Assembly: GCF_025677645.1 (NCBI RefSeq)
Contig: NZ_CP106879.1
Location: 62,001-126,000, forward strand
DNA from: Curtobacterium poinsettiae
GTDB lineage: Bacteria > Actinomycetota > Actinomycetes > Actinomycetales > Microbacteriaceae
Length of the DNA stretch: 64,000 nt
Direction of reading: 5' to 3'
Position numbers and translations under genes: made by a program. The notes under the pieces are model-generated. The model had not been told where the DNA came from. It saw only the letters and a list, made by a program, of their open reading frames with translations, and did no database searches. Below, piece after piece: positions 54,691-63,379 of the stretch (position 1 is the stretch's first letter; every line of letters begins with the position of its first letter).

Positions 54691-55347
54691 TTGCGACCTC
54701 GGGTACTCGTGTCCGTCGCCGTTGCGGCAACCATCGCGCTCGGCGCCACCGGGTGCGAGTTCATGTCGCCGGCCCACACCGTCGACATCAAGCAGATCAC
54801 CGACGGCGTGGACGTCTCGACCGGCAAGGTCGACGTGCGGAACGCCCTGCTGATCTCGGACGACGGTGCGAGCGCCCGCTTCATCGGCACGCTCGTGAAC
54901 AACGACGACCAGGACGACTACACCGTCTCGATCGAGATCGGCGGCGACACCCAGACCGTCGACGTGCCGGCGAACACCCACGTCGACCTCGCCATGGCCG
55001 CGGGTGCGGGCAGCGACGACGAGTCGAGCGTGCAGGAGGGCGACACCACGCAGGGCACCACCGCCGGTGACGCCGAGCCGATCGTGTTCGACAACGCGGA
55101 TGCGGAGCCCGGTTCGCTCGTGAAGGTCTACTTCAGCTACCCCGACGCCGAGGGCACCTCGGCCAACGTGCCGGTGCTGACGAGCTCGCAGGAGGAGTAC
55201 CAGACCCTCGCGCCGAGCCCGACCCCGACGCCCACCTCGACGTCCCCGTCCGAGAGCGGCGCACAGTCGACCGGCGAGGCCGTGCCCGGCACGCAGCCGA
55301 CCGACTCGCAGACGGATTCGTCCGAGGGCGACAACGGCACCGACTGA
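54691..55347 (+). CDS. Lipoprotein of unknown function
   Basis: 218 residues from TTG 54691 with SD GGAGGAA. The lipobox GATGC puts the lipidated Cys at residue 22. The mature part has an Ig-like beta pattern (VDVRNALLISDDGASARFIGTLVNND) and a Thr/Ser/Pro-rich tail. The fold recalls copper-chaperone-like secreted proteins, but no metal motif is present. Close to carD and regX3 in this lineage. Confidence 0.75.
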   Translation: MRPRVLVSVAVAATIALGATGCEFMSPAHTVDIKQITDGVDVSTGKVDVRNALLISDDGASARFIGTLVNNDDQDDYTVSIEIGGDTQTVDVPANTHVDLAMAAGAGSDDESSVQEGDTTQGTTAGDAEPIVFDNADAEPGSLVKVYFSYPDAEGTSANVPVLTSSQEEYQTLAPSPTPTPTSTSPSESGAQSTGEAVPGTQPTDSQTDSSEGDNGTD

Positions 55348-55387
55348 CCCCGACGGGCGCGGCTGACACCGCGCCCGGACCGTTCGC

Positions 55388-55434
55388 ACAGGAGGCCCGG
55401 TGCGAGTCCCACGGACTCGCACCGGGCCTCCTGT
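55388..55434. terminator. Family A palindrome, copy 6
   Basis: Perfect 22-bp arms (55388-55409 and 55413-55434), core GGAGGCCCGGTGCGAG, loop 3 nt, between the convergent lipoprotein and regX3 genes. Confidence 0.85.
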
Positions 55435-55443
55435 CCGTGCGTC

Positions 55444-55474
55444 TCAGGCCGTCTGCATCAGGCCGTCTGCATCA
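55444..55474. repeat. 14-bp tandem repeat copying the regX3 stop region
   Basis: TCAGGCCGTCTGCA occurs at 55444-55457 and 55458-55471, followed by TCAGGCC at 55472. On the minus strand this is GGCCTGA repeated after the true stop codon. Confidence 0.7.
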
Positions 55475-56152
55475 GGCCTCGATGCGGTACCCGAGACCGC
55501 GCACCGTCACCAGGATCTCGGGGGTCGACGGGACCCGCTCGATCTTCGAGCGGATGCGCTTGATGTGCACGTCGAGGGTCTTGGTGTCGCCGAAGTAGTC
55601 GGAACCCCACACCCGGTCGATGAGCTGCCCGCGGGTCAGCACTCGGCCGGCGTTCCGGAGCAGCAGCTCGAGGAGCTCGAACTCCTTGAGCGGCATCGGG
55701 GTCTCGGACCCGTCGACCGACACCGTGTGCCGCTCGACGTCCATGCGGATGCCACCGACCTGCAGGATGCCGCTGTCCGCCGGGTCGTCCTCGGTGCGGC
55801 GACGGAGCACGGCACGGATCCGGGCGAGGAGCTCCCGGGTCGAGTACGGCTTCGTCACGTAGTCGTCGGCGCCGAGCTCGAGCCCGACGACGATGTCCAC
55901 CTCCGAGTCCTTCGCGGTCAGCATGATGATCGGTGCGTTCGAGCGGGTCCGGATCTGCCGGCACACCTCGGTGCCGCTCAGGCCCGGCAGCATGAGGTCG
56001 AGGAGCACCAGGTCGGGGTTCTCCGCGTCGAACTTCGACAGCGCGGTCACACCGTCGGCAGCGACGGAGGTCTCGTACCCCTCACGCTGCAGCAGGAACT
56101 CCAGGGGCTCGCTCAGGGCCGGCTCGTCGTCGACGATGAGGATCTTGGTCAC
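55472..56152 (-). CDS. regX3: Response regulator RegX3 (phosphate two-component system)
   Basis: 226 residues. Receiver domain with DDE pocket (8-10) and phospho-acceptor Asp52 (LLDLMLPG), then a PhoB-type winged helix (PLKEFELLELLLRNAGRVLT, RGLGYRIEA). It pairs with senX3 (ATGA overlap) and lies across from phoU, the arrangement of the actinobacterial phosphate-starvation system. Confidence 0.92.
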   Translation of the reverse strand: MTKILIVDDEPALSEPLEFLLQREGYETSVAADGVTALSKFDAENPDLVLLDLMLPGLSGTEVCRQIRTRSNAPIIMLTAKDSEVDIVVGLELGADDYVTKPYSTRELLARIRAVLRRRTEDDPADSGILQVGGIRMDVERHTVSVDGSETPMPLKEFELLELLLRNAGRVLTRGQLIDRVWGSDYFGDTKTLDVHIKRIRSKIERVPSTPEILVTVRGLGYRIEA

Positions 56153-57315
56153 GATGGCTGCTCTTCCAGTTGCTCTTCGAGTGCTGTGGTCAGTTCGGGA
56201 TCTGCCTCGGGCAGACGGATGGTGAAGGTCGAGCCCTTGCCGGGCTGCGACCAGACGCGCACGTCACCACCGTGGTTGCTGACGACGTGCTTGACGATCG
56301 CGAGCCCGAGGCCGGTGCCCCCGGTGGCGCGCGACCGCGCGGGATCGACACGGTAGAACCGTTCGAAGACGCGGTCGAGGTCGGCCTCGGGGATGCCGAC
56401 GCCCTGGTCGGTGACGGCGATCTCGACGAATCCCTTCGACGACCGGACGCCCACGCCGACGCGGGTGTTGTCCGGCGAGTACTTCACCGCGTTGGCGATG
56501 AGGTTCGACACCGCGACCTGCAGCAGCCCCCGGTCGCCCATCACCCGCAGCTTCGACTTCTTGGCGCGGATGATCTCGATCGAGCGGGCTCGGGCGACGA
56601 CCTCGTTCGCATCGATCGCAGCCTGCACGATCTTGTCGATGCCGGTCTCCTCGCTGTTCTCGAGGGCGTCGACCGACTGCAGCCGGGACAGCTCGATGAT
56701 GTCCTTCGTCAGCGCCCCGAGCCGCTCGGACTCGGTGATGAGCTGCGCGGCGAACTTCTTCACGTGCACGGGGTCGTCGGCGGCCAGGACGAGGGTCTCG
56801 GACAGCAGGCCGATGGCGCCGATCGGCGTCTTCAGCTCGTGCGAGATGTTGGCGACGAAGTCGCGGCGGACCTCGTCGATGCGCCGGCTCTCGGTCAGGT
56901 CGTCCGCCGTGAGCAGGACGTACCGGTTGCCGAGCTGGGCGGCACGGAAGCTGAGGTAGCCGATGAGCTCCCCGTGGCGGCCGCGCGGCAGCTCGAGGTC
57001 CTCCGACCCCATCTCCCCGCTCTTGCGCACCCGGTCGATGAGCTCGAGCAGCTCGTGGTGCACCAGGCGTCGGCGCACGACGAGCCCGGCGGTGAGGGCC
57101 TGGGGGGATGCCGCGACGACGGTGTTCGACGGGTCGATGACGACCGCCGGGTTGTGCATCGTCGCGATGACCGCTGCGACGCCGTCCGGCAGGGTCCGCT
57201 CCGCCACGTCGGCAGCACGTGCCGTGCGCTCGGCGGTGATGATCAGCACCACGACGCCCGCGCCGAAGACCCCGCCGAGGAGCATCGACAGTGGCACGAG
57301 CCACGCGTTGTCCAT
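56149..57315 (-). CDS. senX3: Sensor histidine kinase SenX3
   Basis: 388 residues. One N-terminal membrane helix (~4-26), a PAS-like domain (~45-140), HisKA with His159 in NISHELKTPIGAI, and HATPase with NLIANAVKYSPD, DQGVGIP and GTGLGLAIV. No extracytoplasmic sensor, as usual for SenX3, which senses through the Pst/PhoU complex. TACACT (57327-57322) is 6 nt before ATG, so it is leaderless. Confidence 0.92.
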   Translation of the reverse strand: MDNAWLVPLSMLLGGVFGAGVVVLIITAERTARAADVAERTLPDGVAAVIATMHNPAVVIDPSNTVVAASPQALTAGLVVRRRLVHHELLELIDRVRKSGEMGSEDLELPRGRHGELIGYLSFRAAQLGNRYVLLTADDLTESRRIDEVRRDFVANISHELKTPIGAIGLLSETLVLAADDPVHVKKFAAQLITESERLGALTKDIIELSRLQSVDALENSEETGIDKIVQAAIDANEVVARARSIEIIRAKKSKLRVMGDRGLLQVAVSNLIANAVKYSPDNTRVGVGVRSSKGFVEIAVTDQGVGIPEADLDRVFERFYRVDPARSRATGGTGLGLAIVKHVVSNHGGDVRVWSQPGKGSTFTIRLPEADPELTTALEEQLEEQPS

Positions 57316-57354
57316 GCCGCCAGTGTAGGGATGGTCATGCGGGGTTCCGGTACC

Positions 57355-57416
57355 GTTCACCGTCTGCGGAAGGCCAGAACGCGAAGCGTTCAGCCCCGCG
57401 TCACCGTTCGTTCACC
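57355..57416. promoter_or_regulatory. Pho-box-like direct repeats between senX3 and phoU
   Basis: GTTCAGC (57388), CGTCACC (57399) and GTTCACC (57410) follow an 11-bp period, and another GTTCACC at 57355 lies exactly 33 bp (3 x 11) further upstream. The actinobacterial PHO box is built of 11-bp GTTCACC direct repeats, so RegX3 binding here is likely. Confidence 0.65.
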
Positions 57417-57461
57417 TGGGCTGACGACACTCGTCCGGTACGCAGAGAGAGGTACTCCCCC

Positions 57462-58130
57462 ATGCGCGAAGTCTTCCAGCAGGAACTCCAGGACGTCCAG
57501 GAGCGACTGACCGAGATCGCCGGGCTCGTCGAGTCCGCCATCACCCGAGCCACCCAGGCCTTCAGCGACTCCGACGTCGCCCTCGCCGAAGAGGTGATCG
57601 CCGACGACGAGAAGATCGACCTCGCTGCGAACAGCCTCGACGAGATCGCGATCGACATCCTCGCCCGCCAGGCACCGGTTGCCCGTGACCTGCGCGTCGT
57701 CGTCACCGCCCTGCGCGTCAGCTCCTCGCTCGAGCGCATGGGCGACATGGCCGAGCACATCGCGCAGCTCGCCCGCCAGCGCTTCCCCGAGAAGGTCGTG
57801 CCGAAGGGCCTGCGCAGCACCTTCAAGGAGATGGGCCGGCACGACGTCGCGATGGCGCAGAAGCTCACGCGGCTGCTCGCCACCGAGGACATCGCGCTGT
57901 CGGCCGAGATCCGCGACGAAGACGACGCCGTCGACGAGCTGCACGCCAGCGTCTTCGACTTCGTGCTCGGCGAGGCCTGGAAGGGCGGTCCGATCGACAC
58001 CGTCGACGCCACGCTGGCCTCTCGCTACCACGAGCGCTTCGCCGACCACGCGGTCTCGATCGCGAAGAAGGTCGAGTACCTGGCGACCGGCGACTGGACC
58101 GGCGCGTCCACCTCGACCGCGGCGGTCTGA
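57462..58130 (+). CDS. phoU: PhoU phosphate-signalling protein
   Basis: 222 residues, two three-helix bundles. Signature stretches REVFQQELQDVQERLTEIAG and VSSSLERMGDMAEHIAQLAR (metal-cluster motif E-x-x-x-D in each repeat; second HERFADHAVSIAKKVEYLATG). Negative regulator linking Pst transport to SenX3. Preceded by Pho-box-like repeats. Confidence 0.93.
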   Translation: MREVFQQELQDVQERLTEIAGLVESAITRATQAFSDSDVALAEEVIADDEKIDLAANSLDEIAIDILARQAPVARDLRVVVTALRVSSSLERMGDMAEHIAQLARQRFPEKVVPKGLRSTFKEMGRHDVAMAQKLTRLLATEDIALSAEIRDEDDAVDELHASVFDFVLGEAWKGGPIDTVDATLASRYHERFADHAVSIAKKVEYLATGDWTGASTSTAAV

Positions 58131-58161
58131 CCCGGCCCGATCGGTCTGCGAGGATCGTGGC

Positions 58162-58710
58162 ATGGCCCAGGTCGCGATCATCGTCAACGGCATGCCCGGT
58201 TCCGGCAAGAGCAGCATCGGCGCGGCACTCGCCGAGGTGCTCGGCTGCCCGTTCCTGTCGAAGGACCGCATCAAGGAGCCCCTCGCCGACGTCGTCGGCC
58301 CGATGATCGCCTCGCGTCCGCTCGGTGGCATCGCGATGGACACGATGTGGTCCATGGCGCGGGCCGTGGAGAACGGGGTCGTCCTCGACGCGGTGTGGCT
58401 GCCGTCCCGTGACCGGGACCGCCTGGAGGCCGGACTCGCGTCCGCCGGGTCGCCTCGCGCCGTCGAGGTGTGGTGCGACACGGACCGCGCCACCGCCGAG
58501 CAGCGGCTGCGCGACCGGTACGAACCGGGCACCGTGCCGGTGCGGCACGAGGTGCACGGGGACCTGGCCGACGTGCTGGCCTTCTGGGACGAACACGGCG
58601 AGGACGCCCGCCCCGTCGGGCTGCCCGGCGTCCCGGTGATCCGGGTCGACACGACGAAGCCCTACGACGTCGGGGGTCTGGTGCAGGAGATCGCGTCGCA
58701 CTTCGTCTGA
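58162..58710 (+). CDS. P-loop kinase of unknown substrate
   Basis: 182 residues. Walker A GMPGSGKSS, a SKDRIKEPLAD region and a C-terminal RLRDRYEPGTVPVRH lid, as in AAA-type/gluconokinase-like small-molecule kinases. No Walker B typical of UMP/CMP kinases was identified. 31 bp downstream of phoU, possibly co-transcribed. Substrate unknown. Confidence 0.75.
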   Translation: MAQVAIIVNGMPGSGKSSIGAALAEVLGCPFLSKDRIKEPLADVVGPMIASRPLGGIAMDTMWSMARAVENGVVLDAVWLPSRDRDRLEAGLASAGSPRAVEVWCDTDRATAEQRLRDRYEPGTVPVRHEVHGDLADVLAFWDEHGEDARPVGLPGVPVIRVDTTKPYDVGGLVQEIASHFV

Positions 58711-58753
58711 CCGTCACACTCCGCGTGGTCGGGTCTCGCCCGCCCGGACACAG

Positions 58754-58788
58754 CGAAGGCCGCAGCCCCGTCGGGACTGCGGCCTTCG
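58754..58788. terminator. Bidirectional terminator between the kinase and gpm genes
   Basis: CGAAGGCCGCAGCCCC (58754-58769) pairs with GGGACTGCGGCCTTCG (58773-58788) with one mismatch; TCGTTCG follows. Confidence 0.75.
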
Positions 58789-58803
58789 TCGTTCGCGTGG
58801 GTG

Positions 58804-59550
58804 CTACTTCTTGGCGCCCTGGGCGGCCACGGCGGCGGCGCCGGCAGCGGCGGCTTCGGGGTCCAGGTAGTACGCCGGCTTCGTCGGACGGAAGTCGTCG
58901 TCGAGCTCGTACACCAGCGGGATGCCCGTCGGGATGTTCAGGCCGGCGATGTCGTCGTCGGAGATGCCGTCGAGGTGCTTCACGAGCGCACGCAGCGAGT
59001 TGCCGTGGGCCGTCACCAGCACGGTCTTGCCGGCGGCGAGGTCCTTCGTGATGTCCGACTCCCAGTACGGCAGCAGACGGTCGATCACGAGCTTGAGTGA
59101 CTCGGTGCGGGGCAGCTGGTCGCCGAGTTCGGCGTAGCGGCGGTCACCGAACTGCGACCACTCGGCGTCGTCGGCGATGGGGGGCGGCGGGACGTCGAAC
59201 GAGCGGCGCCACTCCATGAACTGCTGCTCGCCGTACTCGGCGAGGGTCTGGGCCTTGTCCTTGCCCTGCAGGTCGCCGTAGTGGCGCTCGTTGAGGCGCC
59301 AGTCGCGCTTCACCGGCAGCCAGGCCAGGTCGGCCTGCAGCAGCGCGATGTCCGCCGTCTGGATCGCCCGGGTCAGGAGCGAGGTGTACAGGACGTCGGG
59401 GACGATGCCGGACTCGGCGATGAGGCCGCCGGCGCGCTTCGCCTCCTTCTCGCCCAGCTCGCTGAGCCGGACGTCGACCCAACCGGTGAACAGGTTCTTC
59501 TGGTTCCAGTCACTGTTGCCGTGACGGAGCAGGACGAGCGTGGAGGTCAT
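58804..59550 (-). CDS. gpmA: 2,3-bisphosphoglycerate-dependent phosphoglycerate mutase
   Basis: 248 residues. Phosphohistidine motif [10 protein letters not shown] at the N-terminus, [12 protein letters not shown], and second His in [12 protein letters not shown]. Interconverts 3- and 2-phosphoglycerate in glycolysis. The C-terminus is Ala-rich. TAGACT (59563-59558) is 7 nt before ATG, with GGAGG in between, so either leaderless or SD-driven translation is possible. Confidence 0.95.
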   Translation of the reverse strand: MTSTLVLLRHGNSDWNQKNLFTGWVDVRLSELGEKEAKRAGGLIAESGIVPDVLYTSLLTRAIQTADIALLQADLAWLPVKRDWRLNERHYGDLQGKDKAQTLAEYGEQQFMEWRRSFDVPPPPIADDAEWSQFGDRRYAELGDQLPRTESLKLVIDRLLPYWESDITKDLAAGKTVLVTAHGNSLRALVKHLDGISDDDIAGLNIPTGIPLVYELDDDFRPTKPAYYLDPEAAAAGAAAVAAQGAKK

Positions 59551-59594
59551 GCCTCCGAGTCTACCGAGCGGTACCGGCCCCGTACCCTTGACGC

Positions 59595-60368
59595 ATGCCC
59601 ATCGGGAACGTGACGCGCGGGACGACCGGGTACAACCGGCTCCGCCGCGTCGACCGGTGGATCGCGACCCTGCCGGTGCTGCGCCGGACGGACGACCCGC
59701 TCGTCGCCGACGTCGGCTACGGGGCGTCGCCGACCACCACCCTCGAACTGCGCGACCGGCTGGCCGCCGTCCGACCCGACGTCGAGGTGACGGGAATCGA
59801 GATCGAGCCCTCGCGGGTCGCACTCGCGAACGCCGGGACCCGCGACGGCGTGACGTTCCGTCTGGGGGGCTTCGAGACGCCGACGCCCGGGCAGCGCCGA
59901 CCAGCCGTCATCCGCGCGTTCAACGTGCTGCGGCAGTACGACGAGTCCGCGGTGATCGGGTCGTGGCGGATCATGCAGGACCGGCTGCAGCCCGGTGGTG
60001 CGCTCGTCGAGGGGACCTGCAACGAGGTCGGCCGGGTGGCCTCGTGGGTGACGCTCGACGACGTCGCGCCGCGGACCTTCACGGTGTCGCTCCGGCTCGC
60101 CGGGCTCGACGTGCCCTCGATCGTCGCCGAGCGGCTGCCGAAGGCCCTGATCCACCGCAACGTCCCCGGCGAACGGGTGCACGCCTTCCTGCGGGACCTC
60201 GACCTGTCGTGGGCGGTCGCCGCACCGCTCGGCACGTACGGGCCCCGGCAGCGGTGGATCGCCACGGTGCGCGGGATGCGTGACCGCGGCTGGCCGGTGC
60301 TGCACGGGGTGACGCGCTGGCGGCTCGGCGAGCTCAGCGTCCCGTGGTCGGCCGTCGAGCCCGCCTGA
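59595..60368 (+). CDS. Class I SAM-dependent methyltransferase-like protein
   Basis: 257 residues. SAM motif [17 protein letters not shown], acidic motif [13 protein letters not shown], and a later [14 protein letters not shown] motif. The N-terminus [15 protein letters not shown] is basic. Substrate unknown. TACCCT (59583-59588) lies 6 nt before ATG (leaderless). Confidence 0.8.
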   Translation: MPIGNVTRGTTGYNRLRRVDRWIATLPVLRRTDDPLVADVGYGASPTTTLELRDRLAAVRPDVEVTGIEIEPSRVALANAGTRDGVTFRLGGFETPTPGQRRPAVIRAFNVLRQYDESAVIGSWRIMQDRLQPGGALVEGTCNEVGRVASWVTLDDVAPRTFTVSLRLAGLDVPSIVAERLPKALIHRNVPGERVHAFLRDLDLSWAVAAPLGTYGPRQRWIATVRGMRDRGWPVLHGVTRWRLGELSVPWSAVEPA

Positions 60369-60382
60369 CCCTCCGACGCAAG

Positions 60383-60442
60383 ACACCGGTGTTCGCGCTC
60401 CGAACACGCGCAAACCGCGGTGCGACCGGCGAACACCGGTGT
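60383..60442. repeat. Family D inverted repeat (ACACCGGTGT)
   Basis: ACACCGGTGTTCGC (60383-60396) and GCGAACACCGGTGT (60429-60442) are perfect complements, and each arm is itself partly palindromic. It lies between convergent genes. Confidence 0.65.
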
Positions 60443-60463
60443 TCTGCAATCGTCGACGGGGAG

Positions 60464-61546
60464 CTAGGAGCGTCTGACGGCTCCGAGGCGGGGCAGGCGC
60501 GGGACGTTCGCCGTCGCACCGGCCTCGGGCGGGACGATGGTCTCCTGCGCCGCGGTCACCACGACGTCGTCGGCCTCGAGCCGCAGGGTCGCGGTGGGGT
60601 CGAGGGAGCGCTTCACCACGGCGAGCCCGATCGGACCGAGCTCGTGGTGGATCGCCGACGCCGACAGTCGACCGACCTGCTTGTCGTCGAGCAGCACGGG
60701 CGTGCCCGGCGCCGGCAGCACGCCGTCGGACCCGTCGAGGTGCAGCAGCACGGCCCGTCGCGGCGGGTGCCCGAGGTTGTGGACCTTCGCGACGGTCTCC
60801 TGCCCCCGGTAGCAGCCCTTCGACAGGTGCACCGCGGAACGGAGCCAGTCGAGCTCGTGCGGGATCGTCCGTTCGTCGACGTCGGACAGGGTCGGGCGCC
60901 AAGCGGCGATCCGCAGGGCCTCGTACGCGAGCAGCCCCGCGACGGGGACGTCCGACGCGGCGATCGCGGCCGCGGTACCGGGGGTGACCACGGCGATGCG
61001 GAGGGTCCAGTCGGAGCCGGGGTGGGCCTCCAGATCGGCGTAGCCCCATCCGCCCGGCGTGACGGCACCCCACGGGTCGACCCACTCGGCGACGGGCGGT
61101 TCCGGCAGTTCCACGGACGCGAACGGGGCGTCCGCGCCGAACCAGCCGAGGGTGACGAAGTCGGCGGAGCGGTCGGCGACCTCGACCCGGAGCATGAAGC
61201 GCATCGAGTCCAGCCAGCCGGCGAGCGGCGCAGCGTCAGCGCGCTCGGTGAGCAGCCAGACCGTCGCACCGTCGTCGACGACGCGCGCTGCATGCTCGAC
61301 GCGTCCGGCCTGGTCGAGCACGAGCGTCTCGGTGCTCACACCGGTCGGCAACCCGCTGAGCTGCTGCGAGGTGATCGAGTTGAGCCACGACAGTCGGTCC
61401 GGTCCGGAGACGGTGACGACACCGAGTCCGAGCTCGACGACGGCGCGCCCACGGGTCAGCAGGCGCTGCTCCCCGATCGGGTTGCCGAAGTGTGCGGCGA
61501 CGGAGTCGGCCGCGACGAAGCCGTCACGCGCGGCGAACACCGACAT
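60464..61546 (-). CDS. YgfZ/GcvT-domain folate-binding protein
   Basis: 360 residues. The YgfZ signature KGCYRGQE is present, with SITSQQLSGLPTGVS near the N-terminus and GcvT-like beta domains. YgfZ proteins bind tetrahydrofolate and support Fe-S cluster enzyme assembly. ATG 61546 overlaps the stop of the nitrobindin-like gene (TGATG), so the two are coupled. Confidence 0.9.
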   Translation of the reverse strand: MSVFAARDGFVAADSVAAHFGNPIGEQRLLTRGRAVVELGLGVVTVSGPDRLSWLNSITSQQLSGLPTGVSTETLVLDQAGRVEHAARVVDDGATVWLLTERADAAPLAGWLDSMRFMLRVEVADRSADFVTLGWFGADAPFASVELPEPPVAEWVDPWGAVTPGGWGYADLEAHPGSDWTLRIAVVTPGTAAAIAASDVPVAGLLAYEALRIAAWRPTLSDVDERTIPHELDWLRSAVHLSKGCYRGQETVAKVHNLGHPPRRAVLLHLDGSDGVLPAPGTPVLLDDKQVGRLSASAIHHELGPIGLAVVKRSLDPTATLRLEADDVVVTAAQETIVPPEAGATANVPRLPRLGAVRRS

Positions 61547-62148
61547 CAGTCGACCTTCGCGAGCTGCCCCGAGGCGTGCGAGGTGAGTTCGCGACCGAGC
61601 GCGGCGATGTCCCACGCCCAGAAGAGCTTGCCCTCGACCAGTCCGTACAGGCGGGTCGCGGCGGAGTAGTCCTTCGCGTTCGGCGAGCGCATCACGGCGT
61701 CGGTCGACAGGTCGATCCGGCCCTTCAGCACGCGGCCGACGTAGAGCTCGTTGACGCCCGTCGGGTGGATGATCGCGGCTTCGACGTCGAAGCCGTCGGT
61801 GGTGTTGCGGAGCGCCTCGACGCTCTCGACCGTGCTGAACGGCGTCGGGCCCTCACCCAGGAGCATCGCTGGACCCCGGTCACCGGGCTCCGTCGGACGG
61901 TCGATCCGCCAGTAGCCCATCTCGGCCGCGAGCGGGGTGTGGTCGTCGTCGAGCAGCCAGGTGGTCGACGAGTAGTTCAGGTACGGCAGGCCGTCGTGGC
62001 TGAAGCTGACGCGCTGGCCGAACTCGTAGTTCCGGACCGCGTCGTCGTCACCGACCGGGTACTCGACCACGCCGGTGCCCTCCCACACGCCGACCAGCCA
62101 CGACAGCGGGACCAGTTCGGGGGCGAGGCCCTCGGGCAGCTCGATCAA
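61546..62148 (-). CDS. Nitrobindin-like heme-binding beta-barrel (FABP family)
   Basis: 200 residues, TTG start. The N-terminal GxWxGxG motif (LVGVWEGTGVVEYP) and the C-terminal His in TSHASGQLAKVD match nitrobindin-like proteins that bind ferric heme and react with nitrogen oxides. Start codon overlaps the stop of the 38-residue membrane protein gene. Confidence 0.88.
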   Translation of the reverse strand: MIELPEGLAPELVPLSWLVGVWEGTGVVEYPVGDDDAVRNYEFGQRVSFSHDGLPYLNYSSTTWLLDDDHTPLAAEMGYWRIDRPTEPGDRGPAMLLGEGPTPFSTVESVEALRNTTDGFDVEAAIIHPTGVNELYVGRVLKGRIDLSTDAVMRSPNAKDYSAATRLYGLVEGKLFWAWDIAALGRELTSHASGQLAKVD

Positions 62149-62261
62149 CGCTGACCCTTGAACAGCTTCACGACGACGACCACCGAGATGAACGCGATCG
62201 CGAGCGACGCCAGGCCGAGGAGGCCGACGTAGAAGAGCTCGAGCGCAAGCAGCGAATCCAT
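62145..62261 (-). CDS. 38-residue single-pass membrane protein
   Basis: MDSLLALELFYVGLLGLASL continues with a second hydrophobic run and a basic KLFKGQR end, giving one long membrane helix. TAGACT (62273-62268) is 6 nt before ATG 62261, a perfect leaderless promoter, and its stop overlaps the next start (TTGA), so it leads the nitrobindin-ygfZ operon. Function unknown. Confidence 0.65.
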   Translation of the reverse strand: MDSLLALELFYVGLLGLASLAIAFISVVVVVKLFKGQR

Positions 62262-62284
62262 GCTCGGAGTCTACGCGGCTCGGC

Positions 62285-62575
62285 TCAACGCGCCAGGAGC
62301 ACCACCGCGGTGACGAGGACCACGACGAACGCGCCGGACGACGCGATGCTGATGCGCTCGACCAGGCCGTCCTTGGTGGCGGTGATGAGCTGCAGCACGA
62401 AGCTGACCATCACGCAGGCGACGAAGACGAGCAGCAGCCAGGCGAACGCGTCGCGCTCGGCCAGGGTCAGCACGAGCACGGCCCCGACGACCGCCAGCAC
62501 CCAGACCGGCAGGACGGACGTCAGCCGCAGGCGACGCTGGTCGGTGGGGGGCACGGGCTCGGTCACGCGCTCCAT
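62285..62575 (-). CDS. Small integral membrane protein
   Basis: 96 residues (ATG 62575; ATG 62578 also possible). Three hydrophobic helices: LPVWVLAVVGAVLVLTL, FAWLLLVFVACVMVSFVLQL and GAFVVVLVTAVVLLAR. Arg-rich N-terminus. No family assigned; small membrane proteins are common at this place beside glnR. Confidence 0.65.
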   Translation of the reverse strand: MERVTEPVPPTDQRRLRLTSVLPVWVLAVVGAVLVLTLAERDAFAWLLLVFVACVMVSFVLQLITATKDGLVERISIASSGAFVVVLVTAVVLLAR

Positions 62576-62695
62576 CATGGCAGGGGTGACGCCCGGCGCG
62601 CGCTTGCGGCTTGCCGCGCAAACCGTCCGGCCGGATGAGGACTTCCCGAGCATCACTAGGATGTGTCCACGACGTCATCCACCTCCGGAGGTCCT

Positions 62696-63379
62696 GTGGC
62701 ACAGCTCCTGGTACTCACCTCGACCGCGCCCGGAGACGTCCTGCCGAGCCTGGGCCTCCTGAGCCACCGGATCCGCCACGTGCCGGCCGAGGCCGCACAG
62801 CTGGTGAACGCCCCGCAGAGCGACCTGATGTTCGTGGACGCCCGCACCGACCTGGTCAGCGCGAAGGCCCTGTGCAAGATCCTCGCCTCGTCGGGGTCGA
62901 CCACGCCGATCGTGCTCGTCGTCACCGAGGGCGGGCTGACCGCGGTGAACAGCGACTGGAACGTCGACGACGTCGTGCTCGAGAGCGCCGGCCCGGCCGA
63001 GATCGACGCCCGCATCCGGCTGTCGGCCGGTCGTGCGGCGAAGGGCCAGACGAGCTCGAAGATCCAGGCATCCGGTGTCGTCATCGACGAGGCCAGCTAC
63101 TCGGCCAAGGTGCGCGGCCGGCCCCTCGACCTGACGTTCAAGGAATTCGAGCTCCTGCGCTTCTTCGCCACCCACCCGTCACGCGTCTTCACCCGCGAGC
63201 AGCTGCTCAGCGAGGTCTGGGGCTACGACTACTTCGGTGGCACCCGCACGGTCGACGTGCACGTCCGACGGCTGCGCGCCAAGCTCGGCGACCTCGAGTC
63301 GCTCATCGGCACCGTGCGCAACGTCGGGTACCGCTTCAACGTCTACGACGACGAGGCCGAGCGCCTGATGGGGCAGTAG
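62696..63379 (+). CDS. glnR: GlnR-type orphan response regulator
   Basis: 227 residues. An atypical receiver domain ([20 protein letters not shown]; Asp in LMFVDAR but no full acidic pocket) and an OmpR-type winged helix ([43 protein letters not shown]). No kinase is nearby. GlnR controls nitrogen genes in actinobacteria and commonly precedes mshD, as here. GTG 62696 has SD GGAGG; TAGGAT (62657-62662) supplies the promoter. Confidence 0.82.
   Translation: MAQLLVLTSTAPGDVLPSLGLLSHRIRHVPAEAAQLVNAPQSDLMFVDARTDLVSAKALCKILASSGSTTPIVLVVTEGGLTAVNSDWNVDDVVLESAGPAEIDARIRLSAGRAAKGQTSSKIQASGVVIDEASYSAKVRGRPLDLTFKEFELLRFFATHPSRVFTREQLLSEVWGYDYFGGTRTVDVHVRRLRAKLGDLESLIGTVRNVGYRFNVYDDEAERLMGQ

Noticed and set aside
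60431..60444. LexA/SOS box GAACACCGGTGTTC
   Set aside because: The actinobacterial LexA box has a 4-bp spacer between GAAC and GTTC; here it is 6 bp, and the site lies between convergent gene ends.
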